Part shown: positions 46,557 to 58,391 of the stretch, one piece after another
How positions within the stretch are numbered: the first letter of the stretch is position 1
Layout of the letters: each line of letters opens with the position of its first letter
NCBI GenBank assembly: GCA_958510825.1
Contig: OY294048.1
Coordinates: 9,441,589-9,505,588 of the forward strand
DNA from: Brachypterus glaber
Taxonomy: Eukaryota; Arthropoda; Insecta; Coleoptera; Kateretidae
Direction of reading: 5' to 3'
Length of the DNA stretch: 64,000 nt
Position numbers and translations under genes: made by a program
The notes under the pieces: model-generated
The model's input: the letters and a program-made list of their open reading frames with translations, nothing else
The model's database searches: none
What the model was told of the DNA's origin: nothing

Positions 46557-47587
46557 CACACCCGGACATTAAATCCCGGACACCTATAAAATTGGCATTT
46601 TTTAAATTCAAATATTTCGAAATCTATTAAATGGATTTGACTGATTCTTTTTTTGTTTTAAACCTTAAACATTTTCTATTTTTGTTTTTATTTAGGATGG
46701 TTAAAAAAGTACTTTTGTATTAACAGCAACAAATAATGTACAACTATGTTTTTTGCCCCATGTTCTAGGACTTGCATGGTACGCCACTGCAACTGTTTAT
46801 CAAATTTTTAAGGTCTCTCTTATTGCCGCAGTTTTAATGAATATTTTCTTTTTTAGTTTTTTATATTTTTATTTCTGGTTTAGGAGATATCAGGATTTTC
46901 CTGAGTTGTCATTTTTTCAGTTAACTTAAAAAGTACTACATGAATTTAAATGATGATGTGCTTTAAATTTGAAGCTTAACGGAGTTACGTTTTTCTAATA
47001 ATCAAGTTTATTAAAAACATAAATTGGGTTTAATAAACTTGAGTAGAAGAAAAAATAGGGTCACTCCATCCGGCGGCAATTCTGCGAAATCACCTTTAAG
47101 CCTACGTCAGACGACAATAGAAAGTTGCCCTGGGATGAAGAAACTGTAGAAGAAGGAGTAAAAGACATGAGCTTCAAATAAAAAACAACAATTCTGCTGA
47201 TTTAGTCCTTTTTGAGTTAACTGAAAAAATGACAACTTTCAGGAAAATCCTGATATCTCCTAAACCAAAAGTAGAAATATAAAAAACTAAAAAAGAAAAT
47301 ATTCATTAAAACTGAGGCAATAAGAAAGACCTTAACAATTTGATAAACAGTTGCAGTGGCGAACCATGCAAGTCCTAGAAGATGGGACAAAAAACATAGT
47401 TGTACATTTTTTGTTGCTGTTAATACAAAAATACTTTTTTAAATCAGGCTTAATACAAACAAAAGTAGATAATGTTTAAGCTTTAAACCAAAAAAAGAAT
47501 CAGTAAAATCCATTAATTAGTTTTCGAAATATTTGAATTTAAAAAATGGCAATTTTTTAGCTGTCCGAAATTTAATGTCCGGGAGTG
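46557..47587. mobile_element. 1,031-bp foldback element (CACWCCCGGACATTAAA ends)
   Basis: The ends are CACACCCGGACATTAAATCC and the inverse of CACTCCCGGACATTAAATTT, with TA duplications (46555-46556, 47588-47589). The arms are about 390 bp and the unpaired centre about 200 bp. The centre (47060-47170) is richer in GC but has no recognisable transposase. The region 46060-46550 before it holds a G-run with GTTACG and CGTTACGTAATAC text near 46200-46240 and no gene. Confidence 0.85.
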
Positions 47588-47644
47588 TATTTTCGAATTT
47601 CCCAAAAAACGTCCTAGACAAAAAATTCTTGAATACAAAATTAA

Positions 47645-47830
47645 TGTGTTTCATGAAAAAATAAGAAACTATGAAAATGACCGTCTGTCCGTCCGGTGTC
47701 ACGTTTTTTGTAGACACGATAACTCAAACACGAATAATACGATCGACTCGAAATTTTTAGAAAAAATCAAGTTCTATGAGGGGAAGATCCCTATTGTTTT
47801 TGAAAGTAATTACCCCAAAAAACAAAAAAA
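47645..47830 (-). repeat. GTCC-microsatellite repeat family G, copy 3
   Basis: Inverse of the 44380 and 16490 copies: GACCGTCTGTCCGTCCGG, GACACGATAACTCAAACACG, AATTTTTAGAAAAAATCAAG, GGGGAAGATCCCTATTGTTT. The 101-codon frame at 47646 is a shadow. Confidence 0.7.
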
Positions 47831-47944
47831 AATATGGTGGGTTAAACGTTTAAAAAAATCGAAAAAAGCTGAAATTCCGATTAAAGTAACTTTTTTAGGT
47901 TTTTGTTTTGTTTTATACTGTTTAACGTCGTTTTTCGCTGCTAT

Positions 47945-48182
47945 GGCCTAATTGACGGGACCGCCATCTTTACGTGCTCTCCGAAGCACGGTCCTCAACA
48001 GAACTCGCATCCACCCTGAAATGTGTTTACAGTTTCACCTGCAACCCACATTACAGTTAGTCATCGTAGTTCCAACTACCGACTATTTACACCACTATAC
48101 ATCCATGCTCTATGTGGGGCTCAAACCCACAACCCCGGGATCCGTAATCAAACGCGCTAACCATTACGCCACCGGGGTCGGC
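47945..48182 (-). mobile_element. tRNA-derived SINE (tRNA-Arg-like head)
   Basis: On the minus strand the head reads GACCCCGGTGGCGTAATGGT then AGCGCG, an A box (TGGCGTAATGG, 48171-48161), a TTACGGA anticodon-like loop, and a B box GGTTTGAGCCC (48128-48118) in an intact T-arm. The acceptor stem and anticodon stem do not pair, so it is not a working tRNA. The body ends in GGAGAGCACGTAAAGATGG and CGGTCCCGTC, text that I recall from invertebrate SINE/LINE tails. The 94-codon frame at 47952 is an antisense shadow. Confidence 0.75.
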
Positions 48183-48239
48183 AACTTTTTTAGTAAAAAT
48201 TACTTTTATTATAAATATCAATTCTACCAATTTTGAAAG

Positions 48240-49310
48240 TAATCCCGCCAAAAACAAACAGTTATGGGGAGTTAATTAAAATAAAAATTTTCATGTTTAT
48301 TTTTTTTTTCAAATTTTGTCGTTTTCGCAAAAATATTCAAAAAAAGAAGAAAAAAGAAAATATATATTTTTTTATTTTTGGGGTCTATAACAGTTTATTA
48401 AAGTTAACCACATGCAGGCTACACTCTTAAGTGTCGCGCAAATATATATTTAGTTTATTAACTAATTTAGTTTATTAATTAATTTAATATATATATTAAT
48501 TTGATATATTAATTAATTTAGTATATTAATTTAATTAATTTAAATTTTCAACTTATAGAAAAAATTACTTAAATGATTCGCCTAAATAATAGTTATTCAT
48601 GGTACTAGTGGGTAAAGTAAGATATTAGTAAAGTAAAATAGCCCAAGAAAAATAAAGTGATATTTTTCAAAAAAAAAAAATAAAAATTAAAAAAAATTTA
48701 ATAATTTTTTTTTTATTTTTTTAATATTTGCTTTGTTGTTAGACGTCACAATTTAAGAAAACAATAAAAACTATAATAGTTAAGTTATTACTAATTATTT
48801 TATTTTTTATTATTATTATAATAAATATTTTACATTGTCCGTTGCGGTTCTTTAATTACTGACGACTTTATTGTACTTAATTCTGATTAAAGCTCATTGT
48901 ATTTACGTTGTACGAATCTTTCTTAATTAAAATAGAGCCACTGCTTATTGTGCTAGACAATAAAATAATATCTGCAAAATATCAAAGCAATGTGATTCAA
49001 AGTAACCGTCAATGGTTTAATATTGTAAATCTCAGTAATCCATGTATTTAATTGTATTTGAAATAAACACATTATTTGATAACTAACATGTATTTTACCA
49101 AGGACTGCAGTATACATTAGTCGAGACTATTCGTGACTTAAGAGTAATGAGTAAAATTCACCTTAATTAAAAAAAAGTGGAGCATATCCAAAAATTTTCG
49201 ATCTACTGATATTCTGTTGTAACATTTTAAAAAGAAAAGTCTTCTAGAGGAGCTGAAAAAGTTTAATTCTATCAATATTTATAATGTTTTAATTTTTCAT
49301 TCCTTATTAT
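48240..49310. other. AT-rich spacer, no gene recognised
   Basis: Long A and T runs near 48650-48720, and ATTAATTT repeats near 48440-48540. The frames at 48233 and 48361 are low complexity. Confidence 0.5.
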
Positions 49311-49318
49311 AATAATTA

Positions 49319-50441
49319 CACTAGGCAACAAATCTTAACTTTTTTTTTGCCCCATTGGAAAGTAAATTTTTCTTACTAATTAGAGGGCGTAGAAACCGAA
49401 TCTGACATTAGAAAAATTTCAGCACCTAAAATTTGAGATATGACGTTCTTTTTTCAAAATCTTAAAAAAAAGAGTAGGATTTTGAAAATTTTAGTGTATA
49501 TTAAAAAAAATATGAGGAACTCAAAAATATATATGCCAAGGACCTATTGTCAGAGTAAGTACGCGAAAAAAAAAATAAAAAGCTTAAAATGAAAGTGCCG
49601 AGTTTACTTGACTGCTCTTTTGTGGCAAAACTATCAAATCTGTATAAAATTTTTATAGGATTTAATTTGTAGATTATAAAATTCTCTACAAAAATATTTA
49701 TACAAATATTTTTTTATTTTGCTTAGTTTGTCCGTAAAAAGTAAAAAATGAAAAAGAAACAAAATTAAAGTACACAGTGTAAACTCTTTTCCCGAGCCCA
49801 AAAAAAATATTTTTCTTATCAATCTAAAGGCGCAGAATCCAAATTTGACCTTAAAAAAATCCAGCACGTCTTATTGTTTAATTTTAGTGCAGGCAATTAT
49901 GACAATTTAAAAATAATTTATAAAACAAAATATTGTGTATTTTTGTTTGTTTTTTTTTTTTAATGGTTCTACGTCATAAAAATGTTACTTTATTATATAA
50001 GAACCATATTACGTAATTTTTTTTTAATTCATTTTTGACAATTTTTAGCATGTACGTGGCGATAAGCTTGTCCCCTTATGCACCCTTCTCCTTACCCTCC
50101 ACCCCTACTTAGTTTTGTCAAATTATCCATTTTTTTTTAATATTGTTTTCATAATATCCCTATTTATTCTACCTATGAATTTAAAGTTTCCATGTTTTAA
50201 GTTGGGTATTTTTTAACTAATATTGAGTCGCTGAATCTAAATTTGTCCTGGGAATATTTTTATCTCCTATGATTTTAGAACAAACGAGCGATAAAATAAT
50301 GATTTTTTAACATTTTTATCTCATTTTTCTTAGAAAACTTAGGCAATAGAAATATTCTGAGGTCAGATTCGGTTTCAGCGACCCAAAATTAGTTAAAAAA
50401 CATATGACTCCAATCAGGGCAAGAAAGCGTGTTGCCCAGTG
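49319..50441 (-). mobile_element. CACTA-type non-autonomous element, copy 2 (1,123 bp)
   Basis: Inverted relative to copy 1 and alike over the full length. The ends are CACTAGGCAACAAATC and GTTGCCCAGTG, with TTA on both sides (49316-49318; 50442-50444). It lacks the 23-bp tandem seen in copy 1. The frame at 49634 is a shadow. 50450-51720 shows no gene; one CACCCTGTA end at 51760 has no partner. Confidence 0.75.
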
Positions 50442-52025
50442 TTATTAAATCTGTATTTTTGGATTATTTCCTTTTTTTTCGAGCTCTTTTGGTTTGTTTT
50501 TTAGCCTCGCTTTTATTATTTACTAGAAAAATATAATATAATATTTCGTACCTATTGGACGTATACGACCCTTATGACCAGGGTCATCATTATGAATGAC
50601 CATATTTTTAATAAAAATATGGACATCATATAAGTACCAAAAATTAAATTAATGCGGATTGAAATAGTTTGTTCCTAGTAAGCACACCCCCACGTGCAGA
50701 GTCACTTTAAAATTGATTTTGCCGAAGGGAATTAAATTTTCAGAAGTTAATCTCTACGATTAATAACAAAGGAAACTCTGCAGTTTAATGCCCCATATTA
50801 CCGTTTACTGTGCAGCAATGTCTCTTTGGCTTCACTTCTATTCTTAAAAATAGTCAATATTTTAGTGAAAAATAATCACATTTGTAGGCAAATATTGCAC
50901 CTTTTTTTAAGTGAATAATTAGTCATCCGTGCCAAGAACAAAGTTAAGGTTAATAAAGGCACTGAAATATTTTTTTTATACGCAAATTATTAATTTTAAC
51001 TTTTTAGGGACCTAATATGTTTTAGGCCCTAGGGCCCATACTATGAGCTTTTTGTCAACTAAGTTGACAACAGATCGATCAAAGAAACATTCTGGATTTA
51101 ATATATACTTTTATGTAGAAATATTGGAATAAATATTAATTAAATTGAAGATGGGTTGGAGAAATTTTCTCAAGAAATTGCATGTATTTATCGAAGTAGG
51201 GGGAGAAGGGGCTAGTGTTAATAGGGGCAAGTTAAAAAATATAAAGTGTATATCAATATACAGATAATTTAATTAGTTTTATTTCTTTGTTATTATTTTT
51301 TAAATAAGTTTTCTAGTTTTTCTGTACCTAAAACATATTTTTGCAAAAATTTAATATTTTACGGATACTGATTTATAGTCCGAGAGCTGGTGACCATTTT
51401 TATTTATTGGCCAATAACACAATTAAGATACTTTTATTTTTCAAATAAATGTTTTTTTTCAATACTACTTTTTTAATTTTTTGAAAATATTTTAATAGAT
51501 ATCTTCAGAACGGCTTATCCGATTTTTAAAATTAAAAATTAATTTTAATCAAAATAAAAATACCTTTTAAATAATGGATCACATGACCCACATTGCTATT
51601 TGAGATTGTAAAGTTGGGGTTGCTGGGGGTTAGGGGGTGAGATTTAGAACCTTACCGATTACATAGACAGCTTATTAAAAATATCTAATTGCCTTTTTTT
51701 AGATTTTTGATATTTCTTACAGTTTTCAAGATAATGACTGTAGGAAAGTTAGAGGGACACCCTGTATATACTAAATTTTAATAAATTATATTAAATTATT
51801 TTTAATTTAATGTATTAAAGTAAATGTGAATTCTCAAAATGTCTAAACACTTCACAAATTATGTTTTATATTTCTGTAAACCTTTCCAGACATTTAAAAC
51901 ATAACCTCATTAAAATATGGTTTTGATTTGAAAATAGTGTGAAATGGTTTTAAGCAAAGATATTTATTATAATTAATAATATCAATACATTACGAAAATA
52001 TAAAATACAATTCAAGTTTAATTAA

Positions 52026-52320
52026 CAGTCATCGGCGAATTTCCAGTGCTCGCATAGGCGCCGCGTCGTATCTATCGTTGACGCGAGGTTTTAAATATTT
52101 ACATTTTTATTTTCTTCGAAAAACACCGATATATTTATATATTTATAGTTAATATGTATATTCAATATTGTGTTGTGTAACAAATTAGTCGTCAAATGTT
52201 TCGATTTAGTGACCTTTATAAAAATTTCCCTCATAATTCGGAAAAATTATTCCGTAAGCCTATGTTTCTGTGTTTATTTTCAACGTTGATGAGTCATAAC
52301 TGAATTTATTCCGATTAATG
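52026..52320 (-). mobile_element. 295-bp MITE family, copy 3
   Basis: The ends are CAGTCATCGGCGAATTTCC and TTTATTCCGATTAATG, with the duplication TTAATTAA (52018-52025; 52321-52328). Confidence 0.92.
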
Positions 52321-52347
52321 TTAATTAAACTGTATAAATAAAATATA

Positions 52348-52732
52348 CAGGGTGGCCCAACTCTATTTTCCCATCGATTTTCTCAAAGACTAAGATGGAT
52401 AATCAATTTTTGCAAAAACCACTTTAAATCAGACAATAAAATCTATAAAAAGTAGCTAAGAATAAAATTCACCCTTAAACCTCACCCCTAACTTACCCCT
52501 AACTTTATTTTTTTTTAATAACAGGCCTATATTTTTTTGGTTGTTTTGGATAGAACTTGAGATTGCAAATACAATGAATACTATATTACACTTGCCATTT
52601 TTTAGTTTAAGAAGTGGTAAAAAGCATTTAAAACAACCCCCTGCCTTCAGCTATATTTGACAACGAACTTCCAGAAAACTAAAAGAGATAATCAATTTAT
52701 GCTAAAACTAGTTTAAATAATATAACACCCTG
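52348..52732. mobile_element. 385-bp long-TIR element with TA duplication
   Basis: The left end CAGGGTGGCCCAACTC is flanked by TA; the right end GTTATATTATTTAAACTAG, inverse, ends CACCCTG-TA. The inner arms match over AAAGAGATAATCAATTT. It starts 27 bp from the MITE at 52026. The ends resemble those of 5511. No ORF. Confidence 0.65.
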
Positions 52733-53179
52733 TATATACTAAATTTTAATTAATCATATTAAATTATTTTAAATTTATTCTATTTACTTAATAAATGTGA
52801 TAATTCTCAAAATGACTAAACACTTTATAAATTATGTTTTATATATCTGTAAACCTGTCGAGACAATATTCATCTAAAAATTAACCTCATTAAAATATTG
52901 TTTTGATTTGAAAATCGAATTTATGTTGAAAGGTTGGGAGACAAATGTTTCTCTGAAATGGTTTTCAGTTTAGTTAGTCTACCACACGATCTCGGGGGAT
53001 GTTTCGCAAACCAATGAACAAGAGAAGCTGGAGAAATACAATAGGGTATCCCTTGTTCGCTTTGCACGCGCTGATAAATAACACTGCTTGAAATATGTAC
53101 GTATTTTAACTTTTGACATCGCCAATCCAAAAGGTTTATCGATTTGCATTTACATTTTATTTTGTAAATAATTCTTGCG

Positions 53180-53885
53180 TTATGAAATAGTATATTCTAT
53201 AACTAGTATGGAATAGACAATATTCCGCGCGAGTGGAAAGTTTGTCTACGAGCCGGCAGGCGAGTATGACAGTCCCGCGAGCGCGGAATGAAAAAGTCCA
53301 TACGTGTTGTAGACTATACTTTTTCTTTGACTGCAAATATGAAACACTGTATGGCTTTAAACTGCGGACAAGGTTAAGAACAATGTTTTTTGTGACTCGA
53401 CATTGTAAATGCAACAAAACACATATTAATGTTATTTAATAATTTTATTAAATCAGTACTTGAAAAAGATTTTTATTTAATTTTAGCACATATTTACAAA
53501 TTATAATGCAAAAATTGAAGGTTATGTCAGATTGTTGTGACATATATCAGGTTTAAATATTTAACAATAGATGGAGCAGTTTTAATTTTTTGAACTAAAT
53601 TGATAAAAAACTGGTCAAATATTAAGAAAAACTAATAAACTTTATGGAATTTTAATGCAAAACTTTAAATTGCATTAAATTATTCAATATTTCATGGTAA
53701 AATATATATATTTTTGCTAATTTTGCTACAGTTTTATTTACTTTTATTAACAAGAGATGGCACTACATGTGCTCATTCTAACACTTTATACGGAATATTC
53801 ATACCGTATCTAGAGCTAGAATGGATTCATTCTGTATTTGAAAAGTGTGTGTATTTGCTTAAATTCTAAAGCAGTCGTAGAAAAA
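53180..53885 (+). mobile_element. Repeat family R, copy 2
   Basis: Reverse of 10424-11140. It starts with the hairpin module (53180-53310; TATTCCGCGCGAGTGG ... CCGCGAGCGCGG) and continues in the core bounded by TTTTTCTTTGACTGC and GCAGTCGTAGAAAAA. The frames at 53157 and 53233 are shadows. The 69-codon frame at 52921 lies outside and is not recognised. Confidence 0.7.
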
Positions 53886-54131
53886 TATTAAATATTATAT
53901 ATTAAACTCATTTGAAAACTGCGATTAAGTGGAGAATAATGAGCGGGGAAATTATTTTTTATTAATTGGCACCTGGCTTGAATGTAAAAAATTCAAGGTT
54001 TGGACTTTTTTAGTTATTTCAATGCGGGGTTCATAGACACCTGGCCCTAGGGACCTTTGGGTTAACCGCACAGACCTCCTCATATCATCCCTGTTTCTTT
54101 TATAAAGTCCAGGTACGGTTTCATTACATTT

Positions 54132-54426
54132 ATGTAATCGGAATAAATTCAGTTATGACTCATCAACGTTTAAAATAAACACAGAAACATAGGCTTACGG
54201 AATAATTTTTCCGAATTATGAGGGAAATTTTTATAAAGGTCACTAAATCGAAACATTTGACGACTAATTTGTTACACACAACAATATTGAATATACATAT
54301 TAACTATAAATATGTAAATATATCGGTGTTTTTCGAAGAAAATAAAAATGTAAATATTTAAAACCTCGCGTCAACGATAAGATCGACGCGGCGCCTATGC
54401 GAGCACTGGAAATTCGCCGATGACTG
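54132..54426 (+). mobile_element. 295-bp MITE family, copy 4
   Basis: Same orientation as copy 1. The start is altered (ATGTAATCGG instead of CATTAATCGG), the end is intact (ATTCGCCGATGACTG), and no target duplication was found. The right flank (GTTGATGAGTCACAATTCAG) resembles the inner left end of the MITE in inverse, suggesting a partly overwritten neighbour copy. Confidence 0.75.
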
Positions 54427-54439
54427 TTGATGAGTCACA

Positions 54440-55680
54440 ATTCAGTATATGCCGAGAATAAACCTGTAGGAAAAGTTTTGGCCACAGGGGGTGATAATGG
54501 GGATCCCATCACCCCCTGCGGCCAATGCTTTCATGGAATACTTCGAGAAAAAAGCTATTGAGTCATTTCCATTAAAACCTAAAATTTGGCGCAGATACGT
54601 AGACGATGTCTATGCTATTTGGCCCCATGGCATGGAAAGCATTCAAGGTTTTCTAAATCACCTCAATTCACAACATAAATCAATACGGTTTACGATGGAA
54701 ATTGAGAACAACGATCACTTCCCTTTTTGGACGTTTTGGTTTACAAAACGGAAAATGGCTCAATAGGACACTCGGTATACAGGAAGAAAACCCACACTGA
54801 CAGATACCTAAACGCATTTTCACATCACCATCCCTCTCAAAAACGCTCGGTAGTTAATTCACTTGTTCATAGGGCTTTCATGATTTCAGACAAGAATTCC
54901 CTAGACACAGAACTCCTTAAACTAACCAAAGCCTTGACCATGAACGGTTATACCAAAAAAGACATTAATAAGACCATATACAAATACAGAAATCCCAGAC
55001 CCAAACAACAGGACAATATTGACAATGACAGACAGACACAAGTTATACTTCCCTATGTAAGCGGTATCACGGATAAAATAGGTAAACTTTTGAAGAAGTC
55101 AAATATTAAGCCTATATTTCGGTCCAACCAAAAATTAGGTCAATGTTTGACTTCAACAAAAGACAAAATACCCCTGAGTTCAGAAGGCGTATATAAAATA
55201 CCCTGCTCCTGTGGTACGGTTTACATAGGTGAAACTAAGAGAAAAATTTCTACAAGACTTCAAGAGCATGAGCGCAATATAAGAAAGAAACAAATTTCCT
55301 TATCGGCAGTAGCCGAACATGTACATGAAACAGGTCATAAAATCAATTTGTCTGAAACAAAACAAATATTAACAGAAAACAGAAAAATGCCAAGGAAGAT
55401 ACGGGAATCGATAGAAATCATCAAGCATCCTAACAATATCAATCGGGACACTGGTTACCACTTACCTGCAATATGGAAGTCTTTGATAGGAAAAACCTCG
55501 TCACGGGTGAATAACCACAACTCGTCATAAATAGTGACACAAGTTGATTCGAAACTTAGTTTCAGATTAATCCCTGAAGATGTCTCTAGTAGTAAGAGAC
55601 GAAACGTCGGAAAGTGAAAATCCATTAACACGGTCTAAACCCGAAAGTGAAAGTTCTTTATAATAATTGTAGTGTGTAGT
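54440..55680 (+). mobile_element. Penelope-like retroelement, 5'-truncated
   Basis: This contains a C-terminal part of a reverse transcriptase and a complete GIY-YIG endonuclease, with a 3' segment (55570-55610) reading CCCTGAAGATGTCTCTAGTA ... GAGACGAAACGTCGG, the hammerhead-like motif common in Penelope-like elements. The upstream RT palm and any 5' repeat are missing. The MITE at 54132 abuts it. No target duplication was identified. Confidence 0.82.
54491..55530 (+). pseudogene. Penelope-like RT + GIY-YIG endonuclease, frameshifted
   Basis: The enzyme would copy RNA at a nick made by its own GIY-YIG nuclease. The first frame (54491-54766) reads MGIPSPPAANAFMEYFEKKA and has the catalytic YVDD at residues 36-39. 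It slips near 54720 after FPF. The second frame (54727-55530) picks up at LDVLVYKTENGSIGHSVYRK, a one-base loss. Further on, GVYKIPCSCGTVYIGET (residues 154-170 of the second frame) is the GIY-YIG core, with the CxC pair and the Arg (residue 177) of the second motif; EHVHETGH follows as the His part of the Penelope-type metal site. It ends KTSSRVNNHNSS-stop. Apart from the slip and the missing start, it is well preserved, so the insertion is fairly young. Confidence 0.85.
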
Positions 55681-56100
55681 GATACCAAATAAGACCTACA
55701 TATTAATTTTATTGCGTTTAAAAGTTATGTACTTTTGTTTACTATATGTCAAAACTTCAGCATTTCAGTTTGACCTTGAACTAGGGATTTTTATTTATTA
55801 CTGAAAAATACTTATATTTTTCATTGAGTCTTGCTTCGCTTAGGTAACTTGTACAAATCTTAAATTTTCTCAAGCATCCTCAGGGATAATTACTTATATA
55901 TGATATAAAGACTATCCTGGTGTTAGTTAGAATTTGATATTCCTTCATTCCTTTATTCACAAAGTGCTGGAGTTGACCACCTTGTGTCAAGGAATAAAGC
56001 TGAGAACCGACTATAAACAGTTTATTCCTTTCGAACCTTCCACCCCGAGAAACGTCACCGGCGCCCAATTATTTATTTTTCAAAACGGTTCACTCCAATA

Positions 56101-56878
56101 GTCAAACCGTATCTAGTACTAGAATGGATTGATCATAGACAAGGAAAGACCTCCAAAGCCGTTGCGGAATACTGTGATAAATGTGCCTAGCGCATCTGAG
56201 ATAAACTTGCACATGCGCACTACTATTGTTGTTTTTGACGAGTATTTTAACCTTAGTTTTGTGTGTCAAATAAAAATTATAAAAAAATTCAACAAAAAAG
56301 ATAAATATCTACGAAGAAACGTTGAAATAGCTTTTAAAATTATTTTATAAGAATTTTTCGAGGTGTGTTTGAGTTTCGGGATTTTGTACACCTACTTTGA
56401 GTACACCAGGGATTGACCCTTTGCTCTTCATAAAGCAACAATACAGGTCATGTTTAAAGTTATAAACAAATGCAGCAAAAAAACAATTAAAACACAGTAG
56501 AAGTCAAAAAATGAACAGAAACAAACGACGATCTGACAGTACTGATAGTATAAACAAACTACTAATAATTCGTCACCACAGTATTGGTTTGCCATATCTC
56601 TATTTTTGGACATTTTAAGAGTTTTACTGGGGGATTTTTGGAGATAAGACAAATAAATACTGGGGTGATGAATTGTTTTACGACCGACAGCATTTCACAG
56701 CTGATAAAGATGCGTACAGCGCAAGGTCAGATATATTGCGTTACGTCATTTCGCTGCCCCGTTCTGTCACAAAATAATCTTGCGCAGGCTGGACTAATGG
56801 TTCTCTTTCCTTCTCTATTGGATTGATTCTAAAGTGTGTGTACTTTTTTGCCTACATTCTAAAGCAGTCGTAAAAAAA
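56101..56878 (+). repeat. Family R end, split by a hAT-like MITE
   Basis: GTCAAACCGTATCTAGTACTAGAATGGATT (56101-56133) and, after the MITE, TCTAAAGTGTGTGTACTT ... AAAGCAGTCGTAAAAAAA (56828-56878) are the two halves of the family R end seen intact at 26970-27107 and 53757-53885. Confidence 0.7.
56134..56819 (-). mobile_element. hAT-like MITE, copy 2 (686 bp)
   Basis: The ends are CATAGACAAGGAAAGACCTC and the inverse of ATAGAGAAGGAAAGAGAACC, with the duplication GGATTGAT (56126-56133; 56820-56827). The flanking 150-170 bp on each side match copy 1 inverted (GATAAATGTGCCTAGCGCAT; TTGCGCAGGCTGGACTAATG); a middle segment of about 230 bp (56250-56480) is extra. The frames at 56129, 56428 and 56584 are inside and carry no domain. 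Confidence 0.85.
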
Positions 56879-57234
56879 CTCTTACAGGTTAAACACATAA
56901 TCCCGTACTTTAACCATGGGAGTTCCATTATACGATTGTAGCATGAATATTAGTTCCAGAAAATTAACTTCTCAATAGTAGTCGGAAGACGGTGAACTGT
57001 CCTTTGTGTAAGTTTTGTCATAAAATTAATGAACTTGAATCTTTGTTATAAAACGTATCTTTGTAGTAAAAGGGAACATGGCCAAGTAATAACTAGTGAT
57101 GGGATCAAGGTATTCATTTACCGAGAAATCGCAATTTCTTTTATTTTAAAGATATTATTATTTATAATAATATTAACTTTTTGGTATTATTGTAAAGATC
57201 TTTGTAGATATATAATAATAATAATAATAAAGGT

Positions 57235-57830
57235 AAATAAGTTAAGAATTGACAGTCTATAAAAATATATACTGCACGTTTGTCGGTTAATAACCGAAAA
57301 ATATATATAAGAAAGTTATCTATCTGTCGGAAATCAGGAAACAGTGAATAGTACCATTTCATCCTTTTTGGGAATCATCAGCACTGTGTATCCTGTATGT
57401 TGCTAATATTCCTGTCCATTTGATTTTAACGACAGATAGATAACTTTCTTATATATATTTTTCGGTTATTAACCGACAAACGTGCAGTATATATTTTTAT
57501 AGACTGTCAATTCTTAACTTATTTAACTCTTCTTAACCGGCTAAAGGTTCATATAATGGTTTAGGTCCGTGGCATTTTGAATGCACGTTACTGTACACCC
57601 TAAATTGTGGCGATTTTCCTTTTGGGATCAAGTGAACAGATAACAGTGACCACATCAATAGATGGCACCATGCTTTAAATCTATCTAACGTTTTATTTGA
57701 ATATTAGCAACATACAGGATACACAGTGCTGATGATTCCCAAAAAGGATGAAACGGTACTATTCACTGTTTCCTGTCCATTTGATTTTAACGACAGATAG
57801 ATAACTTTCTTAATAATAAAGGTCTTTATT
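57235..57830. repeat. Compound palindrome with hammerhead-like pieces
   Basis: The arms 57235-57329 and 57430-57525 are almost perfect inverse copies (95 bp, TTAAGAATTGACAGTCTATA ... TATCTATCTGTCG). A second inverse pair, 57335-57411 and 57699-57775, holds CTGATGATTCCCAAAAAGGA then TGAAAC. A third segment, CCTGTCCATTTGATTTTAAC..., is directly repeated at 57411 and 57772. This arrangement suggests an inverted insertion of Penelope-like ends. 55690-56100 and 57830-58200 show no gene. Confidence 0.7.
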
Positions 57831-58205
57831 TAGCAAATCAGAGTTACAATAAGTTTGTATTTGCATTTTGGGCGAGGTTTAGTGCAGATAACAGATTTTC
57901 TAACGAAGCAAGTCGATAAAAAAGAGCTGCCAGCCGCCTATTCTTCGACGAGCCATATACGTTATTCGTCAAAAATTTGAGTTAAAGCAAACAATGCATT
58001 TTGCAAGTTTAGTTTTGGTGTAAAATCAAACGTAAACAATTTTTTTAATAAATTAGGAATCCAAAATGAATAGATTTAGTGACTATCCAGATAAAAAAAT
58101 CTGAAACAAAATTTTATTTAAAAAATGATAAAAGCTGTCAAAATTTGACAAAAACTTAGGATAAGGCACAGAATTTAATGGAGAATCCAAATATGTAAAA
58201 ATATA

Positions 58206-58391
58206 CAGGGTGTTCCATTAAAAAAACAAAAAGTAGGAGTGGTTCCAGTTAAACCAGAAATGAAAAAAAAAATACATTATAAGATAAAATTCAAAATATG
58301 GTCTTATTTATAGACACCCTGTTAATTTTATTCTTTTATCTCTAAGAATAAAAAAGTTAGAGGAGCCATCCACCGTTTAAAAAACACCCGG
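58206..58391. mobile_element. 186-bp TA-flanked MITE
   Basis: The ends are CAGGGTGTTCCATTAAAA and the inverse of CCGGGTGTTTTTTAAACGG, with TA on both sides (58204-58205; 58392-58393). There is no ORF. 58400-59050 shows nothing recognised. Confidence 0.6.

Noticed and set aside
48104..48182. Functional tRNA-Arg
   Set aside because: The T-arm and both boxes are present, but acceptor and anticodon stems do not pair; it is a SINE head.
47952..48236. 94-codon frame with PPSLRALRSTV
   Set aside because: Antisense to a tRNA-derived SINE whose A and B boxes are clear.
55570..55610. Canonical hammerhead ribozyme after the Penelope-like ORF
   Set aside because: An extra base follows CUGAAGA and there is no loop room for stem III; only hammerhead-like.
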